A DNA stretch of 31,004 nucleotides. It comes from Verrucomicrobiota bacterium. GTDB lineage: Bacteria > Verrucomicrobiota > Verrucomicrobiia > Opitutales > Opitutaceae. A program made the position numbers and the translations under genes. Of the stretch, positions 20,982 to 29,313 are shown in pieces (the first letter of the stretch is position 1; every line of letters starts with the position of its first letter). Location: positions 1 to 31,004 of the forward strand of contig JAEWBF010000037.1 of the NCBI GenBank assembly GCA_023391285.1, read 5' to 3'. Below the pieces are notes generated by a model, which worked only from the letters and a program-made list of their open reading frames with translations, ran no database searches and was not told where the DNA came from.

Positions 20982-21533
20982 TCAGCGCGGAACGACCGTG
21001 CGATAGTGCGCGTCGAGACGAGCGTGCGTGGTCCAGAACTTGGGCGGGGTGGTGTTCTCGAGCAGGGCGACGAGGATCGAGAGATGCGTGTGCCAACCGC
21101 CGGCGTAGTTGGACTGTTCCTTGATGTCTTCGCCCGTGGAGCGGTGCGTGACCACGAGAAGAACCTGACGGCCTTGGGGGGTGAGCTCGAACGTCACTTG
21201 GGATTCTTCGTCGCCAAACGTGTAACTGAGAACGCGCGGTGGCTCGTAGCGGAGGACGCGGCCTTCGAAGGTGACGCCGGGTTCGTGCACCTGAGCGTAT
21301 TTCTCCGGCGGCGTTTCGCCGGGCGCGAGTTTCGCGTGGTGCATGACGAACTCGATCTTTCCGCCGGCGCGAGGTTCGGTGACGCCGCCGGCGAACCAGC
21401 GGCTGCGCTTTTCAGGGTCGGTGAGAAATTCCGAAACGCGTTCGATGGGGCCGGGGAGGAGGCGAACGATGCGAAGTTCGCCGCGAGCGGGGAATTCGGC
21501 GTAGGAGTCGTTGTTGTGGGGGGCGGTGTTCAT
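20982..21533 (-). CDS. SRPBCC/AHSA1-like domain protein
   Basis: A 183-residue protein with a START-like SRPBCC fold of the AHSA1 (Aha1 C-terminal-like) group: GELRIVRLLPGPIERVSEFLTDPEKRSRWFAGG near the N terminus, then strands FEGRVLRYEPPRVLSYTFGDEESQVTFEL, and the C-terminal helix NYAGGWHTHLSILVALLE. These proteins have a deep hydrophobic pocket; the ligand is unknown. ATG 21531-21533 overlaps the stop of the upstream ArsR gene by four bases (ATGA), giving translational coupling. ArsR plus AHSA1-like pairs are a common two-gene arrangement, so the regulator probably controls this gene. Confidence 0.9.
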   Translation of the reverse strand: MNTAPHNNDSYAEFPARGELRIVRLLPGPIERVSEFLTDPEKRSRWFAGGVTEPRAGGKIEFVMHHAKLAPGETPPEKYAQVHEPGVTFEGRVLRYEPPRVLSYTFGDEESQVTFELTPQGRQVLLVVTHRSTGEDIKEQSNYAGGWHTHLSILVALLENTTPPKFWTTHARLDAHYRTVVPR

Positions 21534-21859
21534 GAGGAGGATTTGGTTTTGTTTTTCGCGTCGTCGGCGCGGAGCTCGCGTTCGAGGGCGTCGAGGCGGC
21601 GGCTCCACACGCGACGCGTGCGTTCGAGCCAGGCGGAAAGTTCGTCGAAACCGTCGGGGTTGACGGAGTGGATGCGGTGCTGGCCTTCGGCGCGCACGGT
21701 GACGAGGCCGGCTTCGCGCAGGACTTTCAGGTGTTGTGAAATCGCGGGCGCGGACACGTCGAACTTTTCGACGATTTCGCCAGCCGTGCGGTCGCGGGTG
21801 GCGAGGAGCTCGACGATGCGGCGCCGCGTGGGGTCGGCGAGGGCGGCGAGGCTTTGCAT
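21530..21859 (-). CDS. ArsR-family winged-helix regulator
   Basis: 109 residues with the ArsR winged-helix motif: LAALADPTRRRIVELLATRDRTAGEIVEKFDVSAPAISQHLKVLREAGLVTVRAEGQHRIHSVNP. The recognition helix is SAPAISQHLKVLREAGL. No Cys metal-site motif (ELCVCDL type) is present, so it belongs to the non-metal branch that accompanies SRPBCC genes. The ATG at 21857-21859 is chosen because the domain begins directly after it. The frame is open upstream but passes through the AT-rich operator-like region. An inverted repeat lies 10-26 nt upstream of the start and probably mediates autoregulation. Confidence 0.92.
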   Translation of the reverse strand: MQSLAALADPTRRRIVELLATRDRTAGEIVEKFDVSAPAISQHLKVLREAGLVTVRAEGQHRIHSVNPDGFDELSAWLERTRRVWSRRLDALERELRADDAKNKTKSSS

Positions 21860-21869
21860 GAGGAGATAG

Positions 21870-21885
21870 TTAAGATAATACTTAA
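21870..21885 (-). promoter_or_regulatory. Candidate ArsR operator overlapping promoter
   Basis: TTAAG (21870-21874) and CTTAA (21881-21885) form an inverted repeat around ATAATA, in an AT-rich island unlike the surrounding GC-rich DNA. On the minus strand the centre reads TATTAT, a possible -10 element about 15 nt before the ATG, so the transcript would have a very short leader. The position suits autorepression by the ArsR protein. Confidence 0.55.
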
Positions 21886-21915
21886 TTAAGCAAGGGCGAA
21901 ATCGAGATTTTCGGT

Positions 21916-21932
21916 CGCGGCGTAAAGCCGCG
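21916..21932 (-). repeat. REP-like palindrome without GGAG foot
   Basis: CGCGGC (21916-21921) pairs with GCCGCG (21927-21932) around GTAAA. On the minus strand the loop is TTTAC, as in the copy at 23795-23813. The foot reads TCGG instead of GGAG/GTAG. It lies between the ArsR promoter and the terminator of the beta-barrel gene. Confidence 0.55.
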
Positions 21933-21947
21933 CCGATCGCGGGGCGC

Positions 21948-21980
21948 AAAAAGGCCCGCGTGCCTTTCGACACGCGGGCC
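21948..21980 (-). terminator. Rho-independent terminator of the beta-barrel gene
   Basis: GGCCCGCGTG (21953-21962) pairs perfectly with CACGCGGGCC (21971-21980) around an 8-nt loop. On the minus strand five T residues (A21948-A21952 on plus) follow the stem. It lies 33 nt beyond the stop of the outer-membrane gene. GGTTGTTTT on the other side allows weak activity in the opposite direction. Confidence 0.85.
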
Positions 21981-22012
21981 GGTTGTTTTCAGTATTTAGC
22001 TAGCCACCTCGC

Positions 22013-22654
22013 TCAGAAGCGGAAGGCGACGCCGACCTGGTAAACGATCGAGTCGTCTTCGACGAACGTCACACCGGCGAGACCGGCCACCTTCTCGGTG
22101 AACCAGTGATTCACGCCGACGGTGAACGCCCACGAGCCATCGCTGTTGCCGTCGAACGCGTCGTTGTAGGAGACGCGGCCGGTCAGCGCGGTGCGCGCGC
22201 CGAGGCCGAGTTCCGCACCGGCGCCGAGGCTCCAGATGCCGTCGTCGTCGCTGGCGTTGCCGCCGAAGCCGCGGGCTTTCGCCCAAGCGTAACCGACGGT
22301 GGCGTCGGCGAACAGCTTGACGTTTTCCGCGACGGTCACGAACGGCGTCAGCGAAGCGCTGATCGCGTGTTCGCGATATTTCAGGCCGCTGTCGGAGAGA
22401 CGCTCGTAGCCGTAGCCGAAGCCGAGGTCGAGATTCGCCGTCAACGGCAGGTTCGCACCGATGCTGCCGCCGAACGCGTTGTCGAGGCCACCGGCGTTAC
22501 GGAAGTCTTCCGTGAGGCCGCTGATCGCGACGTAGCGCTGGCCGAGGAGGCCGGCGGACGAGGTCGTCGTCACCGGCGCGGACTCGGTCTGCGCAATCGA
22601 GCTCGACGCGGCTGCGAGGACGAGCGCGCTGAGGAGGATCTTGGAGTAGGTCAT
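22013..22654 (-). CDS. Outer-membrane beta-barrel protein
   Basis: 213 residues with a signal peptide (MTYSKILLSALVLAAASSSIA, cleavage near AQT). The mature protein alternates hydrophobic and polar residues in strands (GQRYVAISGLTEDF, GGSIGANLPLTANLDLGFGYGYERL, AISASLTPFVTVAENVKLFADATVGYAW, WSLGAGAELGLGARTALTGRVSYND, WAFTVGVNHWF, SIVYQVGVAFRF). It ends in Phe, the usual BAM recognition signal. About eight strands are possible, an OmpA/OmpX-like size. Function unknown. It has its own terminator and an upstream region with a palindrome, and is divergent from the UDP-xylose synthase gene. Confidence 0.88.
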   Translation of the reverse strand: MTYSKILLSALVLAAASSSIAQTESAPVTTTSSAGLLGQRYVAISGLTEDFRNAGGLDNAFGGSIGANLPLTANLDLGFGYGYERLSDSGLKYREHAISASLTPFVTVAENVKLFADATVGYAWAKARGFGGNASDDDGIWSLGAGAELGLGARTALTGRVSYNDAFDGNSDGSWAFTVGVNHWFTEKVAGLAGVTFVEDDSIVYQVGVAFRF

Positions 22655-22675
22655 GTTTGTTGTCTTGGTTTGGGT

Positions 22676-22701
22676 CCCGAAACTCGAAATCGAATTTCGG
22701 G
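22676..22701. promoter_or_regulatory. Nested palindromes upstream of the beta-barrel gene
   Basis: CGAAAT (22685-22690) and ATTTCG (22694-22699) flank CGA, giving a perfect 15-bp palindrome. CCCGAAA (22676-22682) and TTTCGGG (22695-22701) form an alternative pairing that shares the right arm. The site lies about 20-45 nt upstream of the minus-strand start at 22654. It could be an operator or a leader hairpin with two alternative folds. Confidence 0.4.
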
Positions 22702-22858
22702 GGGTGGGTTGCTACGGGTCCGCGGGCGTCCGGCAATCAGAATAAATTCGTGTCTTGGTGGAACTTTTGGCGGCGCTTGCGGTGTGCATTGGGCCGCCGT
22801 TCAGCGTTTTGCTCGAAATCGGCGGTGTTCGACTTCAGCGTTCCACGACCTTTCCACC

Positions 22859-23785
22859 ATGCGCATACTCGTCACCGGCGGAGCCGGGTTTCTCGGCTCT
22901 CATCTTTGCGATCGGCTGTTGGCCGATGGGCATGAAGTCATCGCTTTGGACAACCTTTTCACCGGGCGAAAAATCAACATCGAGCACCTGCTCGGGAATC
23001 CGCACTTCGAATTCGTGCGGCATGATGTGATCGATCCGTTCAAGTTCGAGGTGGATCAGATCTACAATCTCGCGTGCCCGGCGTCGCCGCCGCACTACCA
23101 GTTCAATCCGATCAAGACGACGAAGACGTCGGTGATGGGCGCGATCAATTGTCTGGGACTCGCGAAGCGGGTGAAGGCGCGGGTGTTTCAGGCGAGCACC
23201 AGCGAGGTTTACGGCGATCCGTCGGTGCATCCGCAGCCCGAGAGTTATTGGGGCAACGTGAATCCGATTGGGCGGCGTTCGTGTTACGATGAAGGCAAGC
23301 GCTGCGCGGAGACGCTCTTCTTCGATTACCACCGCGAGAACGGCGTGGATATTCGCGTGATCCGGATCTTCAACACCTATGGTCCGCGGATGCACGAGGC
23401 GGACGGGCGGGTTGTATCCAATTTTATCGTTCAGGCGCTGCGGGGCGAAGACATCACGATTTATGGCGATGGCTCGCAGACGCGGTCGTTCTGTTTCGTG
23501 AGCGATTTGATCGAGGGGTTTGTGCGCTTCATGAACCAGGACGAGACGGTCGGGCCGATGAATCTCGGTAATCCGGGTGAGTTTACGATGCTCGAACTGG
23601 CGGAGCTGACGCTGAAGCTCGTGGGTGGAAAATCGAAGATCGTGCACAAGCCGCTCCCGGCGGATGATCCGAAGCAGCGGCAGCCGGATATCGCGCTCGC
23701 GCGCAAGGTCTTGAAATGGGAGCCGAAGGTGCCGCTCGAAGAAGGCTTGCAGAAGACCATCGAGTATTTCCGGAGGCGGGTGTGA
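22859..23785 (+). CDS. UDP-glucuronate decarboxylase (UDP-xylose synthase)
   Basis: A short-chain dehydrogenase-type enzyme converting UDP-glucuronate to UDP-xylose with tightly bound NAD, for polysaccharide synthesis. The 308-residue protein begins MRILVTGGAGFLGSHLCDRLL with the NAD-binding G-x2-G-x2-G. It has LDNLFTG, the UXS-typical LACPASPPHYQFNPIKTTKTSVMGA, STSEVYGDP, the catalytic Tyr143/Lys147 (YDEGKR), FNTYGPRMHEADGRVVSNFI and GDGSQTRSFCFVSDL. These favour UXS over dTDP-glucose dehydratase. ATG 22859 is the natural start; the long upstream open frame is antisense to the beta-barrel gene. No glycosyltransferase is nearby. A REP-like element follows its stop. Confidence 0.95.
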   Translation: MRILVTGGAGFLGSHLCDRLLADGHEVIALDNLFTGRKINIEHLLGNPHFEFVRHDVIDPFKFEVDQIYNLACPASPPHYQFNPIKTTKTSVMGAINCLGLAKRVKARVFQASTSEVYGDPSVHPQPESYWGNVNPIGRRSCYDEGKRCAETLFFDYHRENGVDIRVIRIFNTYGPRMHEADGRVVSNFIVQALRGEDITIYGDGSQTRSFCFVSDLIEGFVRFMNQDETVGPMNLGNPGEFTMLELAELTLKLVGGKSKIVHKPLPADDPKQRQPDIALARKVLKWEPKVPLEEGLQKTIEYFRRRV

Positions 23786-23794
23786 GGCATTGGT

Positions 23795-23813
23795 CGGGGC
23801 GTAAAGCCCCTCC
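23795..23813 (-). repeat. REP-like palindrome after the UDP-xylose synthase gene
   Basis: GGGGC (23796-23800) pairs with GCCCC (23806-23810) around GTAAA. CTCC (23810-23813) gives the GGAG foot on the minus strand, sharing one base with the stem. It lies 10 nt beyond the stop codon. Confidence 0.75.
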
Positions 23814-23886
23814 CACAGCAGACGCGTCGGCGGCCAATTTTGCCATTTGCCAAGGGAGGGCCGAGAACTAGCCTTCGACCCTTTCA

Positions 23887-26800
23887 ATGCTGTCGTTTCT
23901 CTTCAAACGCTTTTCCGGCCGGCACTATCGTAAGTTCCTCGAGTCGTGCCGCCCGATCGTCGCGCGCATCAACGAACTCGAACAATCCTACCAATCGCTG
24001 AGCGACGAGCAGCTCCGGGCGAAGACGGACGATTTCCGGGCGCGGCTCGCGGCCGCTTCCGACAAGAAGGCGACGCTCAACGAGATCCTCCCCGAGGCGT
24101 TTGCGACGGTGAAGAATGCGGCGCGTCGGCTGGTCGGCCGGAAGATCGTCGTATGCGATCACGAGCTGACGTGGGACATGGTGCATTTCGACGTGCAGCT
24201 GATCGGCGGCATTGCGATTCACCAGGGCAAGATCGCGGAAATGGCGACGGGCGAGGGCAAGACGCTGGTTTCGACGCTGCCGCTTTATCTCAACTCGCTG
24301 GTCGCGCGGAATGCGCAGCTGGTGACGGTGAACGATTACCTCGCGCGTCGTGACTCCGAGTGGATGGGTTATCTCTACAACTTTCTCGGTGTATCGGTGG
24401 GTTGCATACAGCAGCAGATGCCGCCCGAGCTGCGCCGCGAGATGTATGGCCGTGACATCACGTATGGCACCGCGAGCGAGTTCGGTTTCGATTATCTGCG
24501 CGACAACGGCATGGCGACGCGCAAGGAGGATCAGGTTCAGCGCGACCACTGGTATTGCATCGTCGACGAAATCGACTCGATCCTGGTCGACGAGGCGCGC
24601 ACGCCGTTGATCATTTCGGGGCCGGCGCCGATCGAGCGTGAGCAGCCGTTCACGCGTTTGCTGCCGCCGGTCGACCGGCTGGTGAATGACCAGATCCGGC
24701 TCTGCAACAAGATCGTGGGTGAAGCGAAAGATCTTCTCGAAAAGAAAGACGCGACCAACGACGACAAGCAGACCGCCGCGCGGAAGATGCTCCAGGTCAA
24801 GATGGGGCATCCGAAGAACAAGCAGCTGCTGCGGCTGATGGAGACGCCGGAGTGGCGCAAGCTGCTGGACAAGGTCGAGACCGAGATGAACTCCGACCTG
24901 AACAAGGAGGAGCTTTATCGCCTGAAGGAACAGTTGTTTTTCGTCATCGACGAGCGCCAGCACCAGGCGGACCTCACGGAAATCGGCCGCGGCAAACTTC
25001 GTCCGGACAATCCGGATGCTTTCATGCTGCCGGATCTCGCGACCGAGTTCAGCGAGCTCGACAAGAACACGACGATGACGCTGGAGCAGCGGGAGGCGCA
25101 GAAACTCGCGTCGCAGCAGCGTTACGCGGAAATCTCGGAAGACATTCATGCGATCTCGCAGTTGTTGCGGGCGTATTCGCTTTACGAACGTGACGTCGAA
25201 TATGTCGTGCAGGACGGCAAGGTGATGATCGTCGACGAGAACACCGGTCGCGTGATGCCGGGCCGCCGCTGGTCGGACGGATTGCACCAAGCGGTCGAGG
25301 CGAAGGAAGGCGTGACGATCGAGCGCGAGACGCGCACCTACGCGACGATCACGATCCAGAACTACTTCCGCATGTATGAAAAGCTCGCGGGCATGACCGG
25401 CACGGCGGAGACGGAGGCGACGGAGTTCAGCGACATCTACAAGCTCGCGGTGCAGGTCATCCCGACCAACAAGCCCTGCATCCGCGTCGACAAGAACGAC
25501 TCCATCTTCAAGACGCGTCGCGACAAATACGCGGCCGTGGTGAAGGAAATCGAGGAGGCCAACAAGCGGGGCCAGCCGGTGCTGGTGGGCACGGTGTCGG
25601 TGGAATCGTCGGAAGTGCTTTCGCGCATGTTGAAGCGCGCGGGCGTGGTGCACACGGTGCTCAACGCGAAGTTTCACGCGCAGGAAGCGGATATCGTGGC
25701 GCGCGCGGGTCACCGCGGCGCGGTGACGATCGCGACGAACATGGCGGGCCGCGGCACGGACATCAAACTGGGTGAAGGCGTGCGGGAACTCGGCGGGCTT
25801 TATGTCGTCGGCACGGAACGGCACGAATCGCGGCGCATCGACCGGCAGCTGCGCGGGCGTTGCTCGCGTCAGGGTGATCCGGGTCGCACGAAGTTTTTCC
25901 TTTCGTTGGAAGACGATCTGATGCGGCTGTTCCTTCAGGGGAATCTGGCGTCGCGATTGATGGAAGGCTCGATGCAGGAAGGCGAGGAGCTCGAGCATCC
26001 CTGGCTAAATCGATCGATCGAAAGCGCGCAGAAGAAGGTCGAGCAGCAGAATTATTCGATTCGCAAGCGCCTGCTTCAATACGACGACGTGCTCAATCAG
26101 CAGCGCGAAGTGGTTTACGGCATTCGCAACGCGGCGATTCACGCGGAGCGGCCGAAAGACATCATCTTCGAGCAGATCGAGGAGGAGTTGATCAACCGAT
26201 TGGAGAATGCGGGCGTCGGTGAGAAAGCCGGGGCGAACCAAACGGCGACGGAGAGTTTCGTGGGCTGGGTCAATTCGCATTTCCCGATCAGTCTCAAGGC
26301 CGAGGAAGTCTCGGGTGGGAATGTCGATTCACTCGCGTCGATGTTGCTCGAGCGGATCAAGCAGGCCTATGCGATCAAGGAGTCCGTCGAGATTCCCGAA
26401 GCGTTGGGCTCGCTGGAGCGCTATGTGGTCATCAATGCGATTGATCACCACTGGCAGGAGCATCTCACCGAGATGGAGGATCTGCGGAAGAGCATCGGCC
26501 TGCGCAGCTACGGCCAGAAGGATCCGCTCGTCGAATACAAGAGCGAGGCGTTCCGTTATTTCGAAGAACTGATGAACAACGTCCGCCTGCAGATTTGCAC
26601 GGGCTTGTTCCGCAGCGCGTCGAATCTGGAGTCGTTTGAAAACATGCTGGCGCTGCTGAGTCGCACGGCGCGCGCGGTGGGTCCGACGGATTTGCCGGCG
26701 CCGGCTCGGCCGGGCGTGCCGCCCGTGGAGACGCGGAGCGCGGTGACGAGTGGTGGTTCGACGGCGACGGCGGTGGAGCCCGAAGCGGACCAGGAGATTC

Positions 26801-26904
26801 AGCTGCCGAAGGTGACGATTCGCCGCGAAGTGCCGAAGGTCGGCCGCAACGATCCGTGCCCGTGCGGCAGCGGGAAGAAGTTCAAGCAGTGTCACGGACG
26901 TTGA
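23887..26904 (+). CDS. secA: Protein translocase ATPase SecA
   Basis: The motor ATPase that pushes preproteins through SecYEG. 1005 residues. Walker A ATGEGKT lies at 120-126, Walker B DEID at 227-230, and VDEARTPLIISG follows. Then come an enlarged preprotein-crosslinking domain, VDENTGRVMPGRRWSDGLHQAVEAKEGV, the second motor domain (GMTGTAETEATEF, TNMAGRGTDI, GGLYVVGTERHESRRIDRQLRGRCSRQGDPG), the helical wing/scaffold, and a C-terminal zinc SEC-C motif (C991, C993, C1002, H1003) after a Pro/Ala linker. About 193 residues separate LIISG from the VVQDG segment, against roughly 108 in E. coli SecA. The ATG at 23887 starts a typical N terminus. Confidence 0.98.
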   Translation: MLSFLFKRFSGRHYRKFLESCRPIVARINELEQSYQSLSDEQLRAKTDDFRARLAAASDKKATLNEILPEAFATVKNAARRLVGRKIVVCDHELTWDMVHFDVQLIGGIAIHQGKIAEMATGEGKTLVSTLPLYLNSLVARNAQLVTVNDYLARRDSEWMGYLYNFLGVSVGCIQQQMPPELRREMYGRDITYGTASEFGFDYLRDNGMATRKEDQVQRDHWYCIVDEIDSILVDEARTPLIISGPAPIEREQPFTRLLPPVDRLVNDQIRLCNKIVGEAKDLLEKKDATNDDKQTAARKMLQVKMGHPKNKQLLRLMETPEWRKLLDKVETEMNSDLNKEELYRLKEQLFFVIDERQHQADLTEIGRGKLRPDNPDAFMLPDLATEFSELDKNTTMTLEQREAQKLASQQRYAEISEDIHAISQLLRAYSLYERDVEYVVQDGKVMIVDENTGRVMPGRRWSDGLHQAVEAKEGVTIERETRTYATITIQNYFRMYEKLAGMTGTAETEATEFSDIYKLAVQVIPTNKPCIRVDKNDSIFKTRRDKYAAVVKEIEEANKRGQPVLVGTVSVESSEVLSRMLKRAGVVHTVLNAKFHAQEADIVARAGHRGAVTIATNMAGRGTDIKLGEGVRELGGLYVVGTERHESRRIDRQLRGRCSRQGDPGRTKFFLSLEDDLMRLFLQGNLASRLMEGSMQEGEELEHPWLNRSIESAQKKVEQQNYSIRKRLLQYDDVLNQQREVVYGIRNAAIHAERPKDIIFEQIEEELINRLENAGVGEKAGANQTATESFVGWVNSHFPISLKAEEVSGGNVDSLASMLLERIKQAYAIKESVEIPEALGSLERYVVINAIDHHWQEHLTEMEDLRKSIGLRSYGQKDPLVEYKSEAFRYFEELMNNVRLQICTGLFRSASNLESFENMLALLSRTARAVGPTDLPAPARPGVPPVETRSAVTSGGSTATAVEPEADQEIQLPKVTIRREVPKVGRNDPCPCGSGKKFKQCHGR

Positions 26905-26937
26905 TTCCGTTGGGGCGTTTCGAGCCCGTGCGAACCC

Positions 26938-28602
26938 ATGGCCGACGCGGCGCCTGAACCTTACGTCGATCCTTACGCGCCGAAGCCGTCGATTTTCGAC
27001 CGCTTCGGGCACCGGTTGGCGGCGCTGGTCGTCTTTGTGGCGACTACGGTGCTGACGGTGCTGTCGTTTCCGCCGTTCAAGACGCCGGAGTTCGCGTATG
27101 CGATGCTCGTGCCGGGAATCCTTTGGGCGTATCGGAAACCTGGATTCAAGCTTTACGCCGGCACGCTGCTTGGCGCGCAGGCGGTGGCGTGGACCATCAT
27201 CCTGGCGTGGCTGCACCATGTCACCTGGGCCGGGCTGCTGCTGCTCGGTCCGATCGTCGGTGTATGGGTGGGCGGGTGGTTTCTGGCGGTGTGGTGGGTG
27301 ATGCCGCGCACGCAGGAGCGCCCGGCGTTTACGCGGATGGCAGCGATGGTGGGGCTGGCGGGATTTTGGGTGTTGATAGAATGGACGCGCACGTGGCTGT
27401 TCACGGGGTTCCCGTGGCTGCCGCTTTCCGTGAGCCAATGGGAGCGCTCGAGCGTGCTGCAGATCGCGGCATATACGGGCGCGTGGGGCATCTCGTTTGT
27501 GCTGATCGCGATGAACATCGGGTTTGCGGCGATGACGCACAGCCTGTTCTCGGGGCAGGGCGGATGGAATTTTCGCCGGCCGGAGTTCCTGCTCGCGCTG
27601 TTCATGTTGATGGCGTGCGTGAGTATCCACGTTCAGGAGACATTTCAGCGGGGGCGTTATGCCGTGCCGCTGGCGCGCGTGGCGTTTGTGCAACCTTACA
27701 TCCCGCAGACGCTGAAGTGGGATCCGGCGGCGGGTCGTTCGATTCTGGATACATTGCAATCGACGACCGCGGCCGCGGCGGCGACGAGGCCGGATCTGAT
27801 TTTGTGGCCCGAAGCGAGCACGCCGTGGGCGGTGCAGGGCGACACGAACATGCAGGCGTTCGTGGAAACGCTCGCGCGCCGTGCGAACGTGCCGCTGCTG
27901 ATTGGCTCGATCGCGGTGGAGAACAAAGATCAACCCGACGAGCTGTGGCTGAACGCGGCGTTGGTGGTCGATCCGGTCGCGGGCGTGCAGACGGATTATT
28001 ACGCGAAGCGGCATCTCGTGCCGTTTGGCGAATACGTGCCGCTGCGACCGTTGCTCGGGTGGCTCTCGAAAGTCGTGCCCGTGGGAGACGATGATTTTTC
28101 GCCCGGCGAAGACTCGTCGCCGCTGGTCCTGTCATCGCCGAACGGGCCGATCACCGTGGGACCGCTGATCTGCTACGAAGATATCTTCCCCCTGCTGGCG
28201 CGTTATAGCACGCTTGCGGGCAGTGACGTGCTGGCGGTGTTGACGAACAATGCGTGGTATGGCGAGGGCGGTGCGGCGCACCAGCATGCGGCGCATGCGG
28301 TGTTGCGCGCGGTGGAGACGCGCCGGCCCGTGCTGCGCTGCGGCAATGGCGGATGGAGCGGATGGATCGACGAATTTGGGACGGTGCGCGCGACGGTGTT
28401 GAACGAAGCGGGCAGCATCTATTTTCGAGGAACGCAGACGGTCGACGTGACCCGCGACGGGCGTTGGGCGGGCCGCAACAGCTTCTACGTTGAGCACGGC
28501 GACTGGTTTGTCATCGCGAGCGCGATCGCGGCGGCGCTGGCATATGGCGCGCTGACGTTGGGCGCAGAGAAGCCGCGGCGCAAATTGGGACCGGCGGAGT
28601 AG
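26938..28602 (+). CDS. lnt: Apolipoprotein N-acyltransferase
   Basis: Adds the third acyl chain to outer-membrane lipoproteins at the periplasmic face of the inner membrane. In 554 residues, about seven hydrophobic segments occupy residues 27-230, followed by a carbon-nitrogen hydrolase domain with the catalytic triad Glu292 (LILWPEAS), Lys357 (YYAKRHLVPFGEYVP) and Cys412 (GPLICYED). Glu365 and Glu414 match other conserved acidic residues. One last hydrophobic segment is near 520. A soluble N terminus of about 25 residues precedes TM1. It follows secA by 33 nt and is probably co-transcribed. Its presence confirms a lipoprotein-sorting Gram-negative envelope. Confidence 0.95.
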   Translation: MADAAPEPYVDPYAPKPSIFDRFGHRLAALVVFVATTVLTVLSFPPFKTPEFAYAMLVPGILWAYRKPGFKLYAGTLLGAQAVAWTIILAWLHHVTWAGLLLLGPIVGVWVGGWFLAVWWVMPRTQERPAFTRMAAMVGLAGFWVLIEWTRTWLFTGFPWLPLSVSQWERSSVLQIAAYTGAWGISFVLIAMNIGFAAMTHSLFSGQGGWNFRRPEFLLALFMLMACVSIHVQETFQRGRYAVPLARVAFVQPYIPQTLKWDPAAGRSILDTLQSTTAAAAATRPDLILWPEASTPWAVQGDTNMQAFVETLARRANVPLLIGSIAVENKDQPDELWLNAALVVDPVAGVQTDYYAKRHLVPFGEYVPLRPLLGWLSKVVPVGDDDFSPGEDSSPLVLSSPNGPITVGPLICYEDIFPLLARYSTLAGSDVLAVLTNNAWYGEGGAAHQHAAHAVLRAVETRRPVLRCGNGGWSGWIDEFGTVRATVLNEAGSIYFRGTQTVDVTRDGRWAGRNSFYVEHGDWFVIASAIAAALAYGALTLGAEKPRRKLGPAE

Positions 28603-28629
28603 GGTGGTGTGGAGGAAGCAGCGGAACGT

Positions 28630-28660
28630 GTGAGACCCAACCATGCGTGGGTCGGCTCAC
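28630..28660. terminator. Hairpin between converging lnt and YdcF-like genes
   Basis: GACCCA (28634-28639) pairs with TGGGTC (28648-28653) around an 8-nt loop. An outer GTGA/TCAC pair (28630-28633, 28657-28660) is separated by a three-base bulge. There is no T-run. It lies between two converging stops and includes the stop codon of the YdcF-like gene. It may be a weak terminator or another palindromic repeat. Confidence 0.35.
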
Positions 28661-29313
28661 TCGAGCTGGTCGCGGGCGGCGAGCACTTCGGGAGGCAGCG
28701 GTTCGGCGGCGATCCAGCCGCGTGTAGGATAATCGCGGATACGATCGATTTCGCCGGCGAGGTGGGGGAGATAGGAAATGCCTTTGCTCTCGTGCAGCGC
28801 GAACTCGCGATCGAAATCGGCGTCGGGAAGAAGGCGCCACACGCGAAGGTCAGGGAGGCGTTTCTCGAGCGTGAGTTTGACGCGGCGGAGCCGGGACGGT
28901 GAGGCGACGATCAACGCGGTCCGAATGCCGCGACCGAAGGCGAGTTGGGGATGGTCTCGAGCGAGTAGCGCCGAGGTGAATTCGATGTTCTCGGAAGTGT
29001 TGGTGGAGTGGTTCTCGATGATGATGGCGGAGGGGGCGACCGCCGGATGCGTGCGGAGAATTTCGTCGCGCCAGGCATCGGCTTCCGGCCGGCCGAGATC
29101 GGCGGTGCCGGCTCCGATTCCGCCGGTGAGGATGAGGTGCCGGGCCAGGCCGCGGGTGTGGAGTTCGCCGCAGAAGGCGGCGAGCGTGAGGTCGAAGGTG
29201 CCGAATCCGATCACGGCATCGCATCCTTGCCGAGGCGGCGGATCAGTGACGGAGAGGTAGCTAAAGAGCGTGCGAGCGGCGGCGTCGGCGGCTGGCGAAA
29301 GAGGCCGGTTCAT
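28657..29313 (-). CDS. YdcF/DUF218-family protein
   Basis: 218 residues with a DUF218 (YdcF/SanA-like) alpha/beta fold: DAVIGFGTFDLTLAAFC near the start, LILTGGIGAGTADLGRPEADAWRDEIL with the GG and E-A motif, IIIENHSTNTSENIEFT (the conserved E-x2-S-x-NT-x-EN signature), and ALIVASPSRLRRVKLTLEK. The family has an S-adenosylmethionine-like binding site in some structures and unknown roles. There is no signal peptide or membrane span, so it is the soluble YdcF type. The ATG overlaps the yjbQ-type stop by four bases (ATGA), so the two are translationally coupled. Confidence 0.9.
   Translation of the reverse strand: MNRPLSPAADAAARTLFSYLSVTDPPPRQGCDAVIGFGTFDLTLAAFCGELHTRGLARHLILTGGIGAGTADLGRPEADAWRDEILRTHPAVAPSAIIIENHSTNTSENIEFTSALLARDHPQLAFGRGIRTALIVASPSRLRRVKLTLEKRLPDLRVWRLLPDADFDREFALHESKGISYLPHLAGEIDRIRDYPTRGWIAAEPLPPEVLAARDQLE

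Noticed and set aside
22106..22858. Upstream extension of the UDP-xylose synthase frame
   Set aside because: The extension is antisense to the beta-barrel gene, and the NAD-binding start motif directly follows ATG 22859.
23884..25998. 704-codon open frame on the minus strand
   Set aside because: It is exactly antisense to secA. High GC with codon-position bias keeps this frame free of stops. The translation is Arg/His/Leu-rich with no domain.
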